Origin: Thalassobacillus pellis
Lineage (GTDB): Bacteria > Bacillota > Bacilli > Bacillales > Halobacillaceae
Assembly (NCBI RefSeq): GCF_016908295.1
Contig: NZ_JAFBDO010000002.1
Span: forward strand, 124,001-188,000
Direction: 5' to 3'
DNA length: 64,000 bases
Part shown: piece after piece, positions 16,866-26,157 of the stretch
Numbering within the stretch: position 1 is the stretch's first letter
Layout of the letters: the number at the start of each line of letters is the position of its first letter
The notes under the pieces: generated by a model
What the model saw: only the letters and a program-made list of their open reading frames with translations
Database searches by the model: none
What the model was told of the DNA's origin: nothing
Program-made: the position numbers and the translations under genes

Positions 16866-17380
16866 CATTAAGTATTTGGATTATACCTGGCCTCATCCTA
16901 CTGATTTTATTGACTGCAACGTATAAGAGAGTTCCTACCTATGAACGATTCGTTGAAGGAGGGAAAGAGGGGATTGAACTTGCGATTTCCCTGCTGCCAT
17001 TTTTAATAGGAATGATGGTTTCGATTGCTGTATTCAGGGCATCTGGGGCAATGGAAGCGATTATTACAATATTCGAACCGGTGACTGCCTTAATTGGTAT
17101 GCCTAAAGAACTGCTGCCCTTGGCATTCATCAGGCCCTTGTCAGGTACAGCCGCCCTTGGGATGACAAGTGAACTGATTAAGACATATGGTCCAGATTCC
17201 TTTATCGGCAACCTTGCCTCCACTATGCAAGGCAGTACAGATACTACTTTTTACGTTATTACTGTCTATTTTGGTGCAGTAGGAATAAAAAAGATGGGCG
17301 ATGCGCTAAAGGTTGGACTATTAGCAGACCTAGTTGGTATAATAGCTTCAATAATTATTGTTACCATTGTATTTGGGTGA
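16862..17380 (+). CDS. spmB: Spore maturation protein B
   Basis: Partner of SpmA, also a Gate-domain membrane protein. 172 residues with family motifs VPTYERFVEGGKEG, SLLPFLIGMMVSIAVFRASGA, PLALIRPLSG-like (AFIRPLSGTAALGMTSEL) and STMQGSTDTTFYVITVYFGAVG. ATG 16862 overlaps the spmA stop (ATGA). Last gene of the operon. Confidence 0.95.
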   Translation: MTLSIWIIPGLILLILLTATYKRVPTYERFVEGGKEGIELAISLLPFLIGMMVSIAVFRASGAMEAIITIFEPVTALIGMPKELLPLAFIRPLSGTAALGMTSELIKTYGPDSFIGNLASTMQGSTDTTFYVITVYFGAVGIKKMGDALKVGLLADLVGIIASIIIVTIVFG

Positions 17381-17423
17381 CGTATGGAAAGTATGTATGG
17401 TGAGTAGACTGGGAATACCATAA

Positions 17424-17452
17424 AGCCGCGCTGGAAAGGGTCAGCGTGGCTT
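17424..17452 (+). terminator. Stem-loop after spmB
   Basis: AGCCGCGCTG pairs with CAGCGTGGCT (one G-T pair) around a GAAAGGG loop. The T tract is poor (TTCG), so termination would be weak or absent. Confidence 0.4.
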
Positions 17453-17510
17453 CGTAATGTGTTTAGCGCGAGATTTGTCTAATAAAGGCTTACCATGTGA
17501 AAAGGTGGCG

Positions 17511-18245
17511 ATGAAGTTGGAAAGATTGCAAAAAGTGATTGCTCAGAGTGGGATAACATCAAGAAGGAAAGCGGAGAAACTGATCGTAGATGGGAAAGTA
17601 GCTGTTAATGGCGAGATAATAACTGAACTTGGTACAAAGGTTTCACCGGATGACAAAGTAGAAGTAGAAGGAGTCCCTGTTACTAAAGAAGAACCTGTCT
17701 ACTTTTTGTTATACAAGCCCCGTGGTGTCATTTCCAGTGTCAAGGATGACAAAAACAGAAAAATAGTTACAGATTACCTTCCGGAAGTAGAACAACGCGT
17801 ATTCCCTATCGGTCGGCTCGATTATGATACTTCAGGCATTCTTCTTCTGACCAATGATGGTGATTTTGCTAACCTTCTGATGCATCCTAAGCATGAAATC
17901 GAAAAGGTGTATATCGCAAAAACAAAAGGAATACCACTTAGAGAGGATCTGTCAAGGTTTAAAAAAGGAATTAAATCTGAGGGTGAACTTTTAAAAGCTA
18001 GCCATGTTAAAACACTCTCTGTCGATAAAAAGAAACATACGGCAATTATACAAGTAACCTTGCATGAAGGTAAAAACAGGCAGGTAAGGAGAATGTTCGA
18101 AGAGATCGGCTTTCCTGTAGATAAATTGAAGCGAGAGAGATATGGATTTCTCGACCTTCATGGAATGAATGCTGGAGAAACACGAGAACTTACACCTCAT
18201 GAAGTAAAACAATTGCGGCAGCTGGCTGAAAAAAATGTTAAATAA
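17511..18245 (+). CDS. rluB: 23S rRNA pseudouridine synthase RluB
   Basis: RsuA-family enzyme that makes pseudouridine in the 23S rRNA peptidyl-transferase region (position 2605 in E. coli numbering). 244 residues: an S4 RNA-binding domain at the N-terminus (ERLQKVIAQSGITSRRKAEKLI), and the catalytic motif GRLDYDTSGILLLTNDGDF containing the essential aspartate. KNRQVRRMFE is the conserved C-terminal motif. ATG 17511 after AAAGGTGG matches the family start. In B. subtilis (ypuL) it likewise lies between spmB and resA. Confidence 0.95.
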   Translation: MKLERLQKVIAQSGITSRRKAEKLIVDGKVAVNGEIITELGTKVSPDDKVEVEGVPVTKEEPVYFLLYKPRGVISSVKDDKNRKIVTDYLPEVEQRVFPIGRLDYDTSGILLLTNDGDFANLLMHPKHEIEKVYIAKTKGIPLREDLSRFKKGIKSEGELLKASHVKTLSVDKKKHTAIIQVTLHEGKNRQVRRMFEEIGFPVDKLKRERYGFLDLHGMNAGETRELTPHEVKQLRQLAEKNVK

Positions 18246-18299
18246 TTTTCAAATTTAGCTTTGCCGATCAGTGTTATAATTGCGAAAGGAGTGATTAGA

Positions 18300-18848
18300 G
18301 TGGACAAAACCAAGAAAAAACGTAAGCGATTGATTTTCCGCTCAGCAGTACTAGTCTTATTGCTAGGTCTAGTCGCCTTCGCGGTTATTGGGAACCTCTC
18401 CAAAGATAATGCCGTAGTAGCTGAAGGAGAGGAAGCGCCTAATTTTCAACTTAAACAGTTTGGTACGAATGGCAAAACAATGTCCCTGGAAGATTTGGAA
18501 GGCAAAGGTGTCATGCTGAATTTCTGGGCTACATATTGTAAACCTTGTGAAGCGGAAATGCCTTATATGCAAAAGCTTTATCCAAAATATAAAGATAAAG
18601 GCGTAGAAATCGTCGGTGTTAATTTAGATGCCACGAAAATGATCGTAAACAAATTTATTGATGAATATGATCTAACCTTTCCAAACCTTCATGACGAAGG
18701 TGGACAAGTGATGGATTTATACAATGTCGGACAGATACCTTCCACCTATTTCATTAATGAGGATGGTGTTGTCGTTGAAAAGGTGGTAGGACCTTTGACA
18801 TTAGAAAAACTGGATAGTTATTTGCAGCAAATACAGCCAAAAGGATAA
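18300..18848 (+). CDS. resA: Thiol-disulfide oxidoreductase ResA
   Basis: Membrane-anchored, extracytoplasmic thioredoxin-like protein that keeps apocytochrome c haem-binding cysteines reduced. 182 residues; uncleaved anchor helix at about 12-32, then the thioredoxin fold with active site C80-K-P-C83 and the ResA-specific glutamate two residues later (E85). GTG 18300 is supported by AAAGGAG nine bases upstream. First gene of resABC. Confidence 0.95.
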   Translation: MDKTKKKRKRLIFRSAVLVLLLGLVAFAVIGNLSKDNAVVAEGEEAPNFQLKQFGTNGKTMSLEDLEGKGVMLNFWATYCKPCEAEMPYMQKLYPKYKDKGVEIVGVNLDATKMIVNKFIDEYDLTFPNLHDEGGQVMDLYNVGQIPSTYFINEDGVVVEKVVGPLTLEKLDSYLQQIQPKG

Positions 18849-18875
18849 GTCTTTTAGAAACTGAGAGGTTTTTTT

Positions 18876-20501
18876 ATGAATAGAATTAAATGTGAGTGCG
18901 GTCACGTTAACCCGGAGGGTACAGTTTTATGTGAAGCCTGCGGAAAACCGGTGGAAGGCAATCAGCATATTGATGGAAATGAAAAAGACAAGCTGTTGAA
19001 TATGCGGTATGAAGGTAGTGCGCGTCGTTCAAAGACTTACAACCGGAACCTTGTAGATAAAACCTGGAACTTTTTTTCATCAGTAAAAGTTGGCGTCTGG
19101 CTTATCGTTATAACTTTAATTGCATCCTCATTAGGTACGATTTTCCCGCAGGAAATGTATATCCCGCCAGGTGCAGATCCAGCTACCCATTATGAAGAAC
19201 AATACGGACTTGCCGGGCAAATATATTATCAGTTGGGTTTTCATAATTTATACAGCTCATTATGGTATATGCTTTTAATTGCTCTTATTGGCGTTTCATT
19301 GGTCATTTGCAGTATCGACCGGGTAGTTCCTCTTCATCGGGCCTTGAAAAAACAGAAGCCGAAGAGGCATCATACTTTTTTAAAGCGTCAACGTCTGTTC
19401 AGTCAGACAGAAGGCGATGTGGATATAGAAAAATTCATCTCTCGATTAAAAAAACAGCGTTATAGAGTAACCCGTCAGGATGATAGCATTCTTGCTGAAA
19501 AGGGGCGTTTTTCCAGATGGGGTCCCTATGTCAACCATATAGGTTTGATCATCTTTTTATTGGGGGCTCTACTAAGGTTTATACCTGCAATGTATGTGGA
19601 TGATTTCGTCTGGGTAAGGGAAGGCGAAACGGTTGTTATTCCTTCCACTCATGGTGAGTATTACGTAAAAAACAAAAACTTCATTCTGGAAACATATAAT
19701 GAAAAAGAAAATGAACGATTCCAGGCTGCTTTACAGCAGGAGGCTGCACCCGTACCAAGCAATTACCAGACAAATGCTGTTATTTACAAACGTACTGATC
19801 CTCGAGTAGTCGGGGCAGAGCCGGAGCTCGAGCCGATTAATGAAGCTGAAATCCGGGTAAATGAACCAGCAAAATTTAATGGATTTGCCCTTTATCAATC
19901 CAGCTTCCAGCAAAACGAATTCACCAAGATGTCATTTAAGCTTCATGAAACCGGTAACGAAGAAAAGGTGTTGGGAGAATTCACGATCGACCTGACCTCC
20001 CCAAAAACAGAGTATGAATTGGACAGTGGAGCCAGAGTGGTCATCGACCAATATTATCCCGAATATTACCTTGATAACGGAGAACCTCGTTCCAAATCTA
20101 AATACCCAAAAAATCCTGCTTTTGTATTTTATGTCTATCCTCCCGGTGAAGAAAAGCCTGAAATCAGTTTTGCGGGAATCGGCATGAATATTGATGCTAC
20201 AGGCGAGAATGATTATAAGTTAAATCTTGCAGGCTTTGATACTCGTGATGTGACTGGCCTTACGGTTAAGAAAGATTATACATTACCATTCCTTGGCATT
20301 GGAGGACTAATCTTTATGATTGGTGTCATCCAGGGCATGTATTGGAACCATAGACGCATTTGGCTTCAAAAAAGTAAAGACAAAGTTTGGATTGCAGGTC
20401 ACACAAATAAGAATTGGTACGGCATTAAAAGGGATATTGAAAAAGTTATTGAAGGAACTGGGATAGAAATGCCTGAAGATCAACAACAGTTAAAAGGTTG
20501 A
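18876..20501 (+). CDS. resB: Cytochrome c biogenesis protein ResB
   Basis: System II cytochrome c maturation protein that with ResC exports and attaches haem. 541 residues. It opens with a zinc-ribbon-like CECGHVNPEGTVLCEACG (four cysteines in CxC...CxxC layout), followed by membrane helices near 75-95, 130-155 and 215-235, a large extracytoplasmic domain and a last helix (LPFLGIGGLIFMIGVIQGMYW). The WNFFSSVKVGVWLIVITLIASSLGTIFPQ segment is typical ResB. Confidence 0.95.
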   Translation: MNRIKCECGHVNPEGTVLCEACGKPVEGNQHIDGNEKDKLLNMRYEGSARRSKTYNRNLVDKTWNFFSSVKVGVWLIVITLIASSLGTIFPQEMYIPPGADPATHYEEQYGLAGQIYYQLGFHNLYSSLWYMLLIALIGVSLVICSIDRVVPLHRALKKQKPKRHHTFLKRQRLFSQTEGDVDIEKFISRLKKQRYRVTRQDDSILAEKGRFSRWGPYVNHIGLIIFLLGALLRFIPAMYVDDFVWVREGETVVIPSTHGEYYVKNKNFILETYNEKENERFQAALQQEAAPVPSNYQTNAVIYKRTDPRVVGAEPELEPINEAEIRVNEPAKFNGFALYQSSFQQNEFTKMSFKLHETGNEEKVLGEFTIDLTSPKTEYELDSGARVVIDQYYPEYYLDNGEPRSKSKYPKNPAFVFYVYPPGEEKPEISFAGIGMNIDATGENDYKLNLAGFDTRDVTGLTVKKDYTLPFLGIGGLIFMIGVIQGMYWNHRRIWLQKSKDKVWIAGHTNKNWYGIKRDIEKVIEGTGIEMPEDQQQLKG

Positions 20502-20530
20502 GCACCCGCTGAAGCTCAAGGAGGATGAAC

Positions 20531-21718
20531 ATGGGAGATTTAGTCACGATTAGCAGTAACTTATTATATGCGGCTTTCATCATATATCTGGTTGCCACGT
20601 TCTTTTTCGGGGCAACTGTAGGAACAAAGAAACAGGATGGAAAAAGTAAGGCCGGAACAATCGGAATCACTTTGACCATTATCGGTTTCCTGACACAGGT
20701 AGGCTATTTCATTACGAGATGGATAGCCAGCCAACATGCCCCAGTCAGTAACTTGTTTGAATTCACAACATTTTTCGGTATGATGATGGTTTTCGCATTC
20801 ATCATCATTTATTTCATTTACCGTTTGAATGTAATAGGATTGTTTACCCTTCCGGTTGCTTTACTGATCATTGCCTATGCAAGTATGTTTCCCAGGGAGA
20901 TATCGCCACTGGTACCATCATTGAAATCCCATTGGCTTTATATCCATGTAACGACAGCGGCAATTGGGGAAGCGATTTTAGCAGTCAGTTTTGCTGCTGG
21001 TTTGATATTTTTAATCAGACAAATCGATCAGACCAAAAAGTCCAAGCATACCTTCTGGCTGGAATTCGTGATTTATGCTATTTTCTCGACTTTGGGATTC
21101 GTCCTTATTACTACAGCATTCGGAGCGATGGATTACGAGACAAAATTTGAAGCCCCGCTTGATGGACAGGTCGTCACCATGGATTATCACCTTCCGGCAA
21201 TTGCTGGTCCTCATGATGGCGAATCAGTTTCCGAAAGTACAATAGGACCTTTATTCGAAACACCTGAATGGATGAGAGGACAGGAAGCGTCAAGCAAATT
21301 CAATACGCTGTTGTGGTCCTTGCTTACAGGATTGGTTATCTATGGCATTGTTCGGTTGATTTTGCGGAAACGTGTAGCTGCAGCCATTCAGCCGAAGCTG
21401 CAAAAAGTAAGCCCAGACTTGATCGATGAAGTTTCCTACCGCGCAGTGTCGATTGGTTTCCCGGTCTTCACTCTTGGCGCACTCATTTTTGCGATGATTT
21501 GGGCCCAGGAAGCCTGGAATCGTTTCTGGGGCTGGGATCCGAAGGAAGTTTGGGCATTGATCACCTGGTTATTTTACGCTTACTTCCTCCATCTACGTCT
21601 TTCAAGAGGGTGGCATGGAACTAAGTCTGCGTGGCTTGCTGTAGGTGGTTTTGCCATCATTATGTTTAACCTCATAGCTGTCAATCTAGTTATTGCAGGC
21701 CTACATTCCTACGCTTGA
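20531..21718 (+). CDS. resC: Cytochrome c biogenesis protein ResC
   Basis: Multi-helix membrane haem-handling protein (CcsA/CcmC family). 395 residues with the diagnostic tryptophan-rich WD motif [20 protein letters not shown] near residue 320-340 and external histidines ([11 protein letters not shown]). ATG 20531 has AGGAGGA seven bases upstream and is preferred to ATG 20525, which overlaps the site. Completes resABC; a stem-loop follows before resD. Confidence 0.95.
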   Translation: MGDLVTISSNLLYAAFIIYLVATFFFGATVGTKKQDGKSKAGTIGITLTIIGFLTQVGYFITRWIASQHAPVSNLFEFTTFFGMMMVFAFIIIYFIYRLNVIGLFTLPVALLIIAYASMFPREISPLVPSLKSHWLYIHVTTAAIGEAILAVSFAAGLIFLIRQIDQTKKSKHTFWLEFVIYAIFSTLGFVLITTAFGAMDYETKFEAPLDGQVVTMDYHLPAIAGPHDGESVSESTIGPLFETPEWMRGQEASSKFNTLLWSLLTGLVIYGIVRLILRKRVAAAIQPKLQKVSPDLIDEVSYRAVSIGFPVFTLGALIFAMIWAQEAWNRFWGWDPKEVWALITWLFYAYFLHLRLSRGWHGTKSAWLAVGGFAIIMFNLIAVNLVIAGLHSYA

Positions 21719-21724
21719 TTAAGA

Positions 21725-21756
21725 AGACCATCGGAGAATATATACTCTGATGGTCT
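21725..21756 (+). terminator. Stem-loop between resC and resD
   Basis: AGACCATCGGAG pairs with CTCTGATGGTCT around an eight-base loop. No strong T tract, so it may be a weak terminator or RNA processing site separating resABC from resDE. Confidence 0.45.
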
Positions 21757-21858
21757 CTCGTATATACTGTACTTTTCATAATTGGATAAACAGGGAATAA
21801 TTGAGATAACAGCGAAAAAAAAGATATAAGCATATAAACTCCAAAGGGGGTAATTTAA

Positions 21859-22575
21859 TTGGAAAATGAACCGAAAATATTAGTAGTAGATGATGAAGAA
21901 CGTATCCGAAGGCTGATCAGGATGTATTTGGAACGGGAAAACTTTTCTGTGGAGGAAGCCGAAGACGGGGAAGAGGGTCTTGCGCTCGCATTGGAGCAGG
22001 ATTATGATGTCATCTTGCTGGACATCATGATGCCAGGTAAAGATGGTGTAGAAGTTTGCAGGGAATTAAGGGAAAAGAAAGCGACCCCGGTGATCATGCT
22101 GACAGCTAAGGGGGAGGAAGCTAACCGTGTCCAGGGCTTCGAGGTGGGTACGGATGATTATATAGTCAAGCCATTCAGCCCGCGTGAAGTTGTTCTCCGT
22201 GTAAAAGCATTACTGCGTCGTTCTTCTTCCACAAAGTTCTTGCAGACAGAAACGACTACTAAAAATGTGCTCGTATTTCCGCACTTGACCATAGATAATG
22301 ATGCCCATCGTGTAACAGCAGATGATGAGGACGTAAATTTGACCCCTAAAGAGTATGAACTGCTTCATTTTCTCGCCAAAGCCCCCGATAAGGTGTTTGA
22401 GCGGGAGCAATTGTTGAAAGAAGTCTGGCAGTATGAATTTTTTGGCGACTTGAGGACGGTCGATACCCATGTGAAAAGGCTGCGGGAAAAACTGAGCAAA
22501 GTTTCCACTGATGCCGCAAAAATGATTGTGACCGTGTGGGGTGTAGGATACAAATTCGAGGTAAGTGGTGATTAA
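21859..22575 (+). CDS. resD: Response regulator ResD
   Basis: OmpR/PhoB-type response regulator controlling aerobic and anaerobic respiration genes. 238 residues. Receiver domain: DDEE at 10-13, phospho-acceptor D in [12 protein letters not shown] (about D57), T in MLTAKGE and K in [14 protein letters not shown]-terminal winged helix with [14 protein letters not shown] and [15 protein letters not shown] start behind AAAGGGGGT. The stop overlaps the first base of resE. Confidence 0.96.
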   Translation: MENEPKILVVDDEERIRRLIRMYLERENFSVEEAEDGEEGLALALEQDYDVILLDIMMPGKDGVEVCRELREKKATPVIMLTAKGEEANRVQGFEVGTDDYIVKPFSPREVVLRVKALLRRSSSTKFLQTETTTKNVLVFPHLTIDNDAHRVTADDEDVNLTPKEYELLHFLAKAPDKVFEREQLLKEVWQYEFFGDLRTVDTHVKRLREKLSKVSTDAAKMIVTVWGVGYKFEVSGD

Positions 22576-24356
22576 TGTTTTGGCGTAGTGTCGTAGGTAA
22601 GCTATGGTTCACTATTTTATTGCTTGTATCATTCGTCCTTTTCATCCTAACCGTTTTATTGCTAGAGTTCTTTGAAAATTATCATATTGAAGATGCAGAA
22701 CGAGAGTTGCTCCAGACAGCCAGCCAGATATCAGAGATCGTTGAGGATTTTGATGAACGTTCACTTGTGCTTGATATGGCTACCAGGGTGAAAGATCCGT
22801 CCAGCCGAGTAGTCATCATGTTTGATAAGGGTGATATGTGGAGTTCCCCTTCAGAAGATTCCTTACCAGAAATTGACAAAAACTGGATTATGCAGGATAA
22901 AGAGTTATCAAACGTATTGACGAATAAAGACCAGGTAAAAAAAATTGCTGAAATTGAAACCCTTGAGCATGGTGTGATGGTTGTCGGTTCTCCGCTAGAC
23001 AAAGCCTCTGGTGCTGTCTATGTCTATCAGTCACTCGAAAGAGTTGAAGAAACTACGCGGCAGACGACAAAAATCATCTTCCTGGCAGCTGGTATAGCGA
23101 TCATATTAACCACCATTTTCGCCTTTTTCCTATCCACAAGGATTACAGCACCCCTTATAAAAATGAGAGAAGGTGCCCTTGAGCTTGCTAAAGGGGAGTT
23201 CAATACGAAAATCCCGATATTAACCCATGATGAAATTGGGGAACTTGCAATGGCATTTAACCGGATGGGCAGGCAACTGAAATTCCATATTAATGCTTTG
23301 AACCAGGAAAAAGAGCAACTGTCCGGAATTCTCAGCTCCATGGCAGACGGTGTTATTACCATAAATCGGCAAGGGGAAGTACTGATCACCAATCCACCTT
23401 CAGAACAATACCTGGATGCACTTGAATTTGAACAGAAGGAAGCAGGAGACTATCAAACCCATCCTGTTCTCCCTGATAAACTTCGAGAAATTTTTAATGA
23501 AGTCATCCAGAGCGAAACAGAAGTAATGACGGAAGCTGACGTCCAAGGGCGGAACTGGGTGATTATCATGACTCCATTATATGACAGGACGTATGTCAGG
23601 GGTGCAGTTGCAGTGCTGCGTGACATGACAGAAGAAAGAAGACTGGATAAACTACGAAAAGATTTTATTGCAAATGTGTCACATGAATTGAGGACACCTA
23701 TTTCAATGATGCAAGGGTATAGTGAAGCAATCGTTGATGATATTGCAGAGAGTAAGGAAGAAAAGAATGAATTGGCCCAAATCATTTATGAGGAATCATT
23801 AAGGATGGGGAGGCTGGTAAATGAACTGCTGGACCTTGCCCGAATGGAGGCTGGACACATCTCCTTAAATAAGGAAGAAGTTGATGTCGTACCATTCACC
23901 GAAAAAGTGGTCCGAAAATTTCAGGGGCTTGCTCAAGAAAAAGAAATACTGCTTACTCATCATGCGATTAACCAAATCGGTCAAGCTGAATTTGATCCTG
24001 ATAGAGTAGAACAGGTACTTACTAATCTTGTGGATAATGCGATCAGGCATACTAACCGGGGCGGTGAAGTATCGGTAAATCTTGAACTTGATAACAATAA
24101 TCTATTAGTATCTGTCAAGGATTCGGGATCCGGGATTCCGGAAGAAGATCTTCCCTTTGTGTTTGAACGATTTTATAAAGCCGACAAATCGCGAAAAAGA
24201 GATAAAAGTAAAAAAGGGACAGGTCTTGGACTTGCGATTGCTAAAAATATAGTGGAAGCACATCATGGCATTATTGAAGTTCACAGTAAGGCAGGTATTG
24301 GGACAACATTCTCCTTTAAACTGCCATTAAATTGCGAAACCTCACAGGATTTGTAA
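22575..24356 (+). CDS. resE: Sensor histidine kinase ResE
   Basis: Partner kinase/phosphatase of ResD. 593 residues: N-terminal helix (about 10-33), extracytoplasmic sensor, second helix (about 163-190), HAMP ([21 protein letters not shown]), PAS domain, H box [22 protein letters not shown] with the phosphorylated histidine, N box DNAIRHT, G1 [11 protein letters not shown] and G2 [22 protein letters not shown] overlap with resD indicates coupled expression. Confidence 0.96.
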   Translation: MFWRSVVGKLWFTILLLVSFVLFILTVLLLEFFENYHIEDAERELLQTASQISEIVEDFDERSLVLDMATRVKDPSSRVVIMFDKGDMWSSPSEDSLPEIDKNWIMQDKELSNVLTNKDQVKKIAEIETLEHGVMVVGSPLDKASGAVYVYQSLERVEETTRQTTKIIFLAAGIAIILTTIFAFFLSTRITAPLIKMREGALELAKGEFNTKIPILTHDEIGELAMAFNRMGRQLKFHINALNQEKEQLSGILSSMADGVITINRQGEVLITNPPSEQYLDALEFEQKEAGDYQTHPVLPDKLREIFNEVIQSETEVMTEADVQGRNWVIIMTPLYDRTYVRGAVAVLRDMTEERRLDKLRKDFIANVSHELRTPISMMQGYSEAIVDDIAESKEEKNELAQIIYEESLRMGRLVNELLDLARMEAGHISLNKEEVDVVPFTEKVVRKFQGLAQEKEILLTHHAINQIGQAEFDPDRVEQVLTNLVDNAIRHTNRGGEVSVNLELDNNNLLVSVKDSGSGIPEEDLPFVFERFYKADKSRKRDKSKKGTGLGLAIAKNIVEAHHGIIEVHSKAGIGTTFSFKLPLNCETSQDL

Positions 24357-24432
24357 TATATTCTTGTTCCTTGTGAAACACACTCTTTACATTCGATAGG
24401 CTTATGATAATATAAGAATAGTATAATCGAAT
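24357..24432 (+). promoter_or_regulatory. Probable promoter region of the B12-regulated transcript
   Basis: Between the resE stop and the riboswitch lie TTTACA (24386-24391), AT-rich TAATATAAG and TATAAT (24422-24427). No pairing of -35 and -10 has ideal spacing, so I mark only the region. Confidence 0.35.
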
Positions 24433-24597
24433 ATTCGCATGAAGGTACTCTTTATGAGTTAAAGGGAATTTGGTGGAATGCCAAAGCTGTCCTCGCAACT
24501 GTAAGTGTGACGAACCGGATTTACCACTGTATCTGATGATATGGGAAGGGTCCGCAGTAGAATGAACACGAGCCAGTAGACCTGCCTTTTTGCATCG
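24433..24597 (+). ncRNA. Cobalamin (vitamin B12) riboswitch
   Basis: Contains the conserved series of the cobalamin aptamer: AAAGGGAATTTGGTGGAATGCC, then CTGTCCTCGCAACTGTAAG, and the B12 box AGCCAGTAGACCTGCC (24571-24586). The downstream expression platform is readable: GTTTGAGACAACC (24621-24633) can pair with GGTTTGTCTTCAAAC (24664-24678) as antiterminator, and the latter overlaps the 5' arm of a terminator at 24675. B12 binding should therefore stop transcription of the lipoprotein and ECF S-component genes. Confidence 0.92.
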
Positions 24598-24674
24598 TTT
24601 CAAAGCTTCGGGGATTGAGCGTTTGAGACAACCGGGCATGTATAATCTATCAGGTATAATGCTGGTTTGTCTTC

Positions 24675-24704
24675 AAACCCATCCGTCCAGGGATGGGTTT
24701 TTTA
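24675..24704 (+). terminator. Riboswitch-controlled terminator
   Basis: AAACCCATCC (24675-24684) pairs with GGATGGGTTT (24691-24700), a perfect 10-bp stem followed by TTT. Its 5' arm shares bases 24675-24678 with the proposed antiterminator, giving a mutually exclusive switch. Confidence 0.85.
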
Positions 24705-24785
24705 CATGGACCAACAGTACGGTTGTCGATAATGAATCCCTTCTAAGCTTAGCCAATACTATGTGGAAAGAAGGGAAGGAAAGAA

Positions 24786-25196
24786 ATGGGCAAATGGTAT
24801 CGTATAGTATCAGCTATCTTTCTCAGCTTGGGTATCCTGGCAGGCTGTCAGGCAGAAAGCCCGGGTAATGATGGTCAGCAGCAGACAGAACAACAGGCAA
24901 AAGAGGAATTTTCAGTACAGATAACTATATCTCAGAACAATGGGGAAAAAAGCGTTGCAGAAAAAGAACTTGAAGTTAAAGAAGGAACATCTTTGATGAA
25001 AGTTCTGAAAGAAAACTTCGAGGGCGTAAAAGAAAAAGACGGTTTTATCACCCAAATTGAAGGTATCAAAGCAAAAGATGGAGAGCAAAAAGCCTGGTTT
25101 TTTACTATTAATGGGGAAACAGCAAAAGTAGGTGCTAAGGAGTATGAACTTAAAGAAGGCGATGAAGTGGTTTTTGATTTCCATAAGTGGGAATGA
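24786..25196 (+). CDS. DUF4430 (transcobalamin C-terminal-like) lipoprotein
   Basis: A 136-residue predicted lipoprotein: signal peptide with lipobox L-A-G-C21, a glutamine-rich linker, then one domain resembling DUF4430, named for likeness to the C-terminal domain of transcobalamin. Supporting pattern: KEGTSLMKVLKENF, GFITQIEGI, AWFFTINGETAKVGAKEYELKEGDEVVFDF. It lies directly downstream of a cobalamin riboswitch and 5 bases before an ECF S component, so a role in capturing B12 or a precursor at the cell surface is inferred. Direct B12 contact residues cannot be judged from sequence alone. Confidence 0.85.
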   Translation: MGKWYRIVSAIFLSLGILAGCQAESPGNDGQQQTEQQAKEEFSVQITISQNNGEKSVAEKELEVKEGTSLMKVLKENFEGVKEKDGFITQIEGIKAKDGEQKAWFFTINGETAKVGAKEYELKEGDEVVFDFHKWE

Positions 25197-25201
25197 TACC
25201 G

Positions 25202-25705
25202 ATGAATACTTATAAGATCACTCTGATTGCTTTATTGGCATCATTAGCTGTTGTTGGAAGGTATGCCCTTGCATTTATTCCGAATGTCCAGCCGGTGACC
25301 GCGATTATCATACTTGGAGGTATTTGGCTTGGTCCGCTTTCTGCGGTAATCCTGGCTTTGTTGATCACCTTTTTATCCAATGTCTTACTAGGGATGGGAA
25401 TTTGGACAATATGGCAAATTGTAGCGTGGGGATTAATCGGGTTTATGAGTGGTATTCTCGGTAAATGCTGGAGGGAGATTCCACTGCCCTTACTATCGAT
25501 ATTTGGTGCTTTCAGCGGTTTGTTATATGGATTTATAATCTCTCTCACTATGTATTCTTACGCAGGATCTTTTTGGGGATATTACCTTGCAGGTCTGCCG
25601 TTCGACTTGTATCATGCGATAGGAAATGCGGTATTTATTTTTGTCTTATCCCCTGTCCTCAGTAAATTGTTCCAGCGTTATAATAAGCAATGGATTCTGA
25701 CTTAA
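25202..25705 (+). CDS. ECF transporter S component, putative cobalamin/precursor specific
   Basis: A 167-residue integral membrane protein of about five to six helices with the S-component layout (ITLIALLASLAVVGRYAL at the start; VTAIIILGGIWLGPLSAVILALLITFLSNVLLGMG; C-terminal HAIGNAVFIFVLSPVLSKLF). It would join the shared EcfA-EcfA'-EcfT energising module encoded elsewhere. Specificity for B12 is inferred from the upstream riboswitch and linked DUF4430 lipoprotein. ATG 25202 or an ATG at 25193 overlapping the previous stop are both possible. Confidence 0.85.
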   Translation: MNTYKITLIALLASLAVVGRYALAFIPNVQPVTAIIILGGIWLGPLSAVILALLITFLSNVLLGMGIWTIWQIVAWGLIGFMSGILGKCWREIPLPLLSIFGAFSGLLYGFIISLTMYSYAGSFWGYYLAGLPFDLYHAIGNAVFIFVLSPVLSKLFQRYNKQWILT

Positions 25706-25767
25706 ATACCAGCCAATTGCTGTGAGACTACTGAAAAACGGAAGCCCTTAGAAAAAGCAGAATTTTA

Positions 25768-25816
25768 AAAAAGCGGTCTGTGGGAAATTTAATTTCCATT
25801 CAGACCGCTTTTTATT
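25768..25816 (+). terminator. Terminator, GCGGTCTG hairpin copy 2
   Basis: AAAAAGCGGTCTG (25768-25780) pairs with CAGACCGCTTTTT (25801-25813), with an inner GGAAATT/AATTTCC stem. It ends the B12 cassette and could work on both strands. Confidence 0.88.
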
Positions 25817-25874
25817 TAATTTCAAGTGGTTTGTGTCATCTATTCCTTACACTCTTTTTCGTTTAACTTCTGCT

Positions 25875-26049
25875 CCACGATGAGCGTTCGGTGGGGGCGC
25901 CTGTGTGAACAGCGCAAGCCGAAGATATACCTGGTCAAGTGATCCTTTTGACCAAGAAAGGCTTAAGTCCGTGCCCACGGCAAGCAGCCACCGCTTTACG
26001 ATTCGCTGGAATCAACTTTAAAAAGCTCTACTAGATACGAAAGGACTTT
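25875..26049. repeat. Palindromic dispersed repeat, copy A
   Basis: A 175-base element whose sequence recurs at 61378-61551 with the same ends (CCACGATGAG ... AAAGGACTTT). Shared blocks include AACAGCGC-AGCCGAAGAT, TGGTCAAGTGATC, TTTTTGACCAAG-like and CCGTGCCC-CGGCAAGCA. The centre CTGGTCAAGTGATCCTTTTGACCAAG is an inverted repeat and the flanks are also loosely self-complementary, so the transcript would fold into one long hairpin. No coding capacity. Confidence 0.85.
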
Positions 26050-26104
26050 TAAGTGGCCTCATTGCCGGTTGGTATTTTTTAATGGGAAGTATTATTATGG
26101 TTAG

Positions 26105-26130
26105 TGTAACTTTTTAAATGGAAAAGCGAC
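26105..26130 (+). promoter_or_regulatory. Predicted sigma-X-dependent promoter of sigX
   Basis: TGTAAC (26105-26110), 16 bases, CGAC (26127-26130) is the ECF promoter pattern used by B. subtilis sigma-X for its own gene. Location 27 bases before the sigX start supports autoregulation. Confidence 0.75.
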
Positions 26131-26157
26131 TATTCAAGTGAACGGGAGGCAGAAAAA

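Larger units (their letters stand above)
25706..26157. other. Intergenic region before sigX
   Basis: Contains GCGGTCTG hairpin terminator copy 2 (25768-25816), the palindromic repeat copy A (25875-26049) and the sigma-X-type promoter (26105-26130). No convincing gene. Confidence 0.8.

Noticed and set aside
24590-24868. 92-codon frame downstream of the riboswitch
   Set aside because: Covers the riboswitch expression platform and the start of the lipoprotein gene in another frame.
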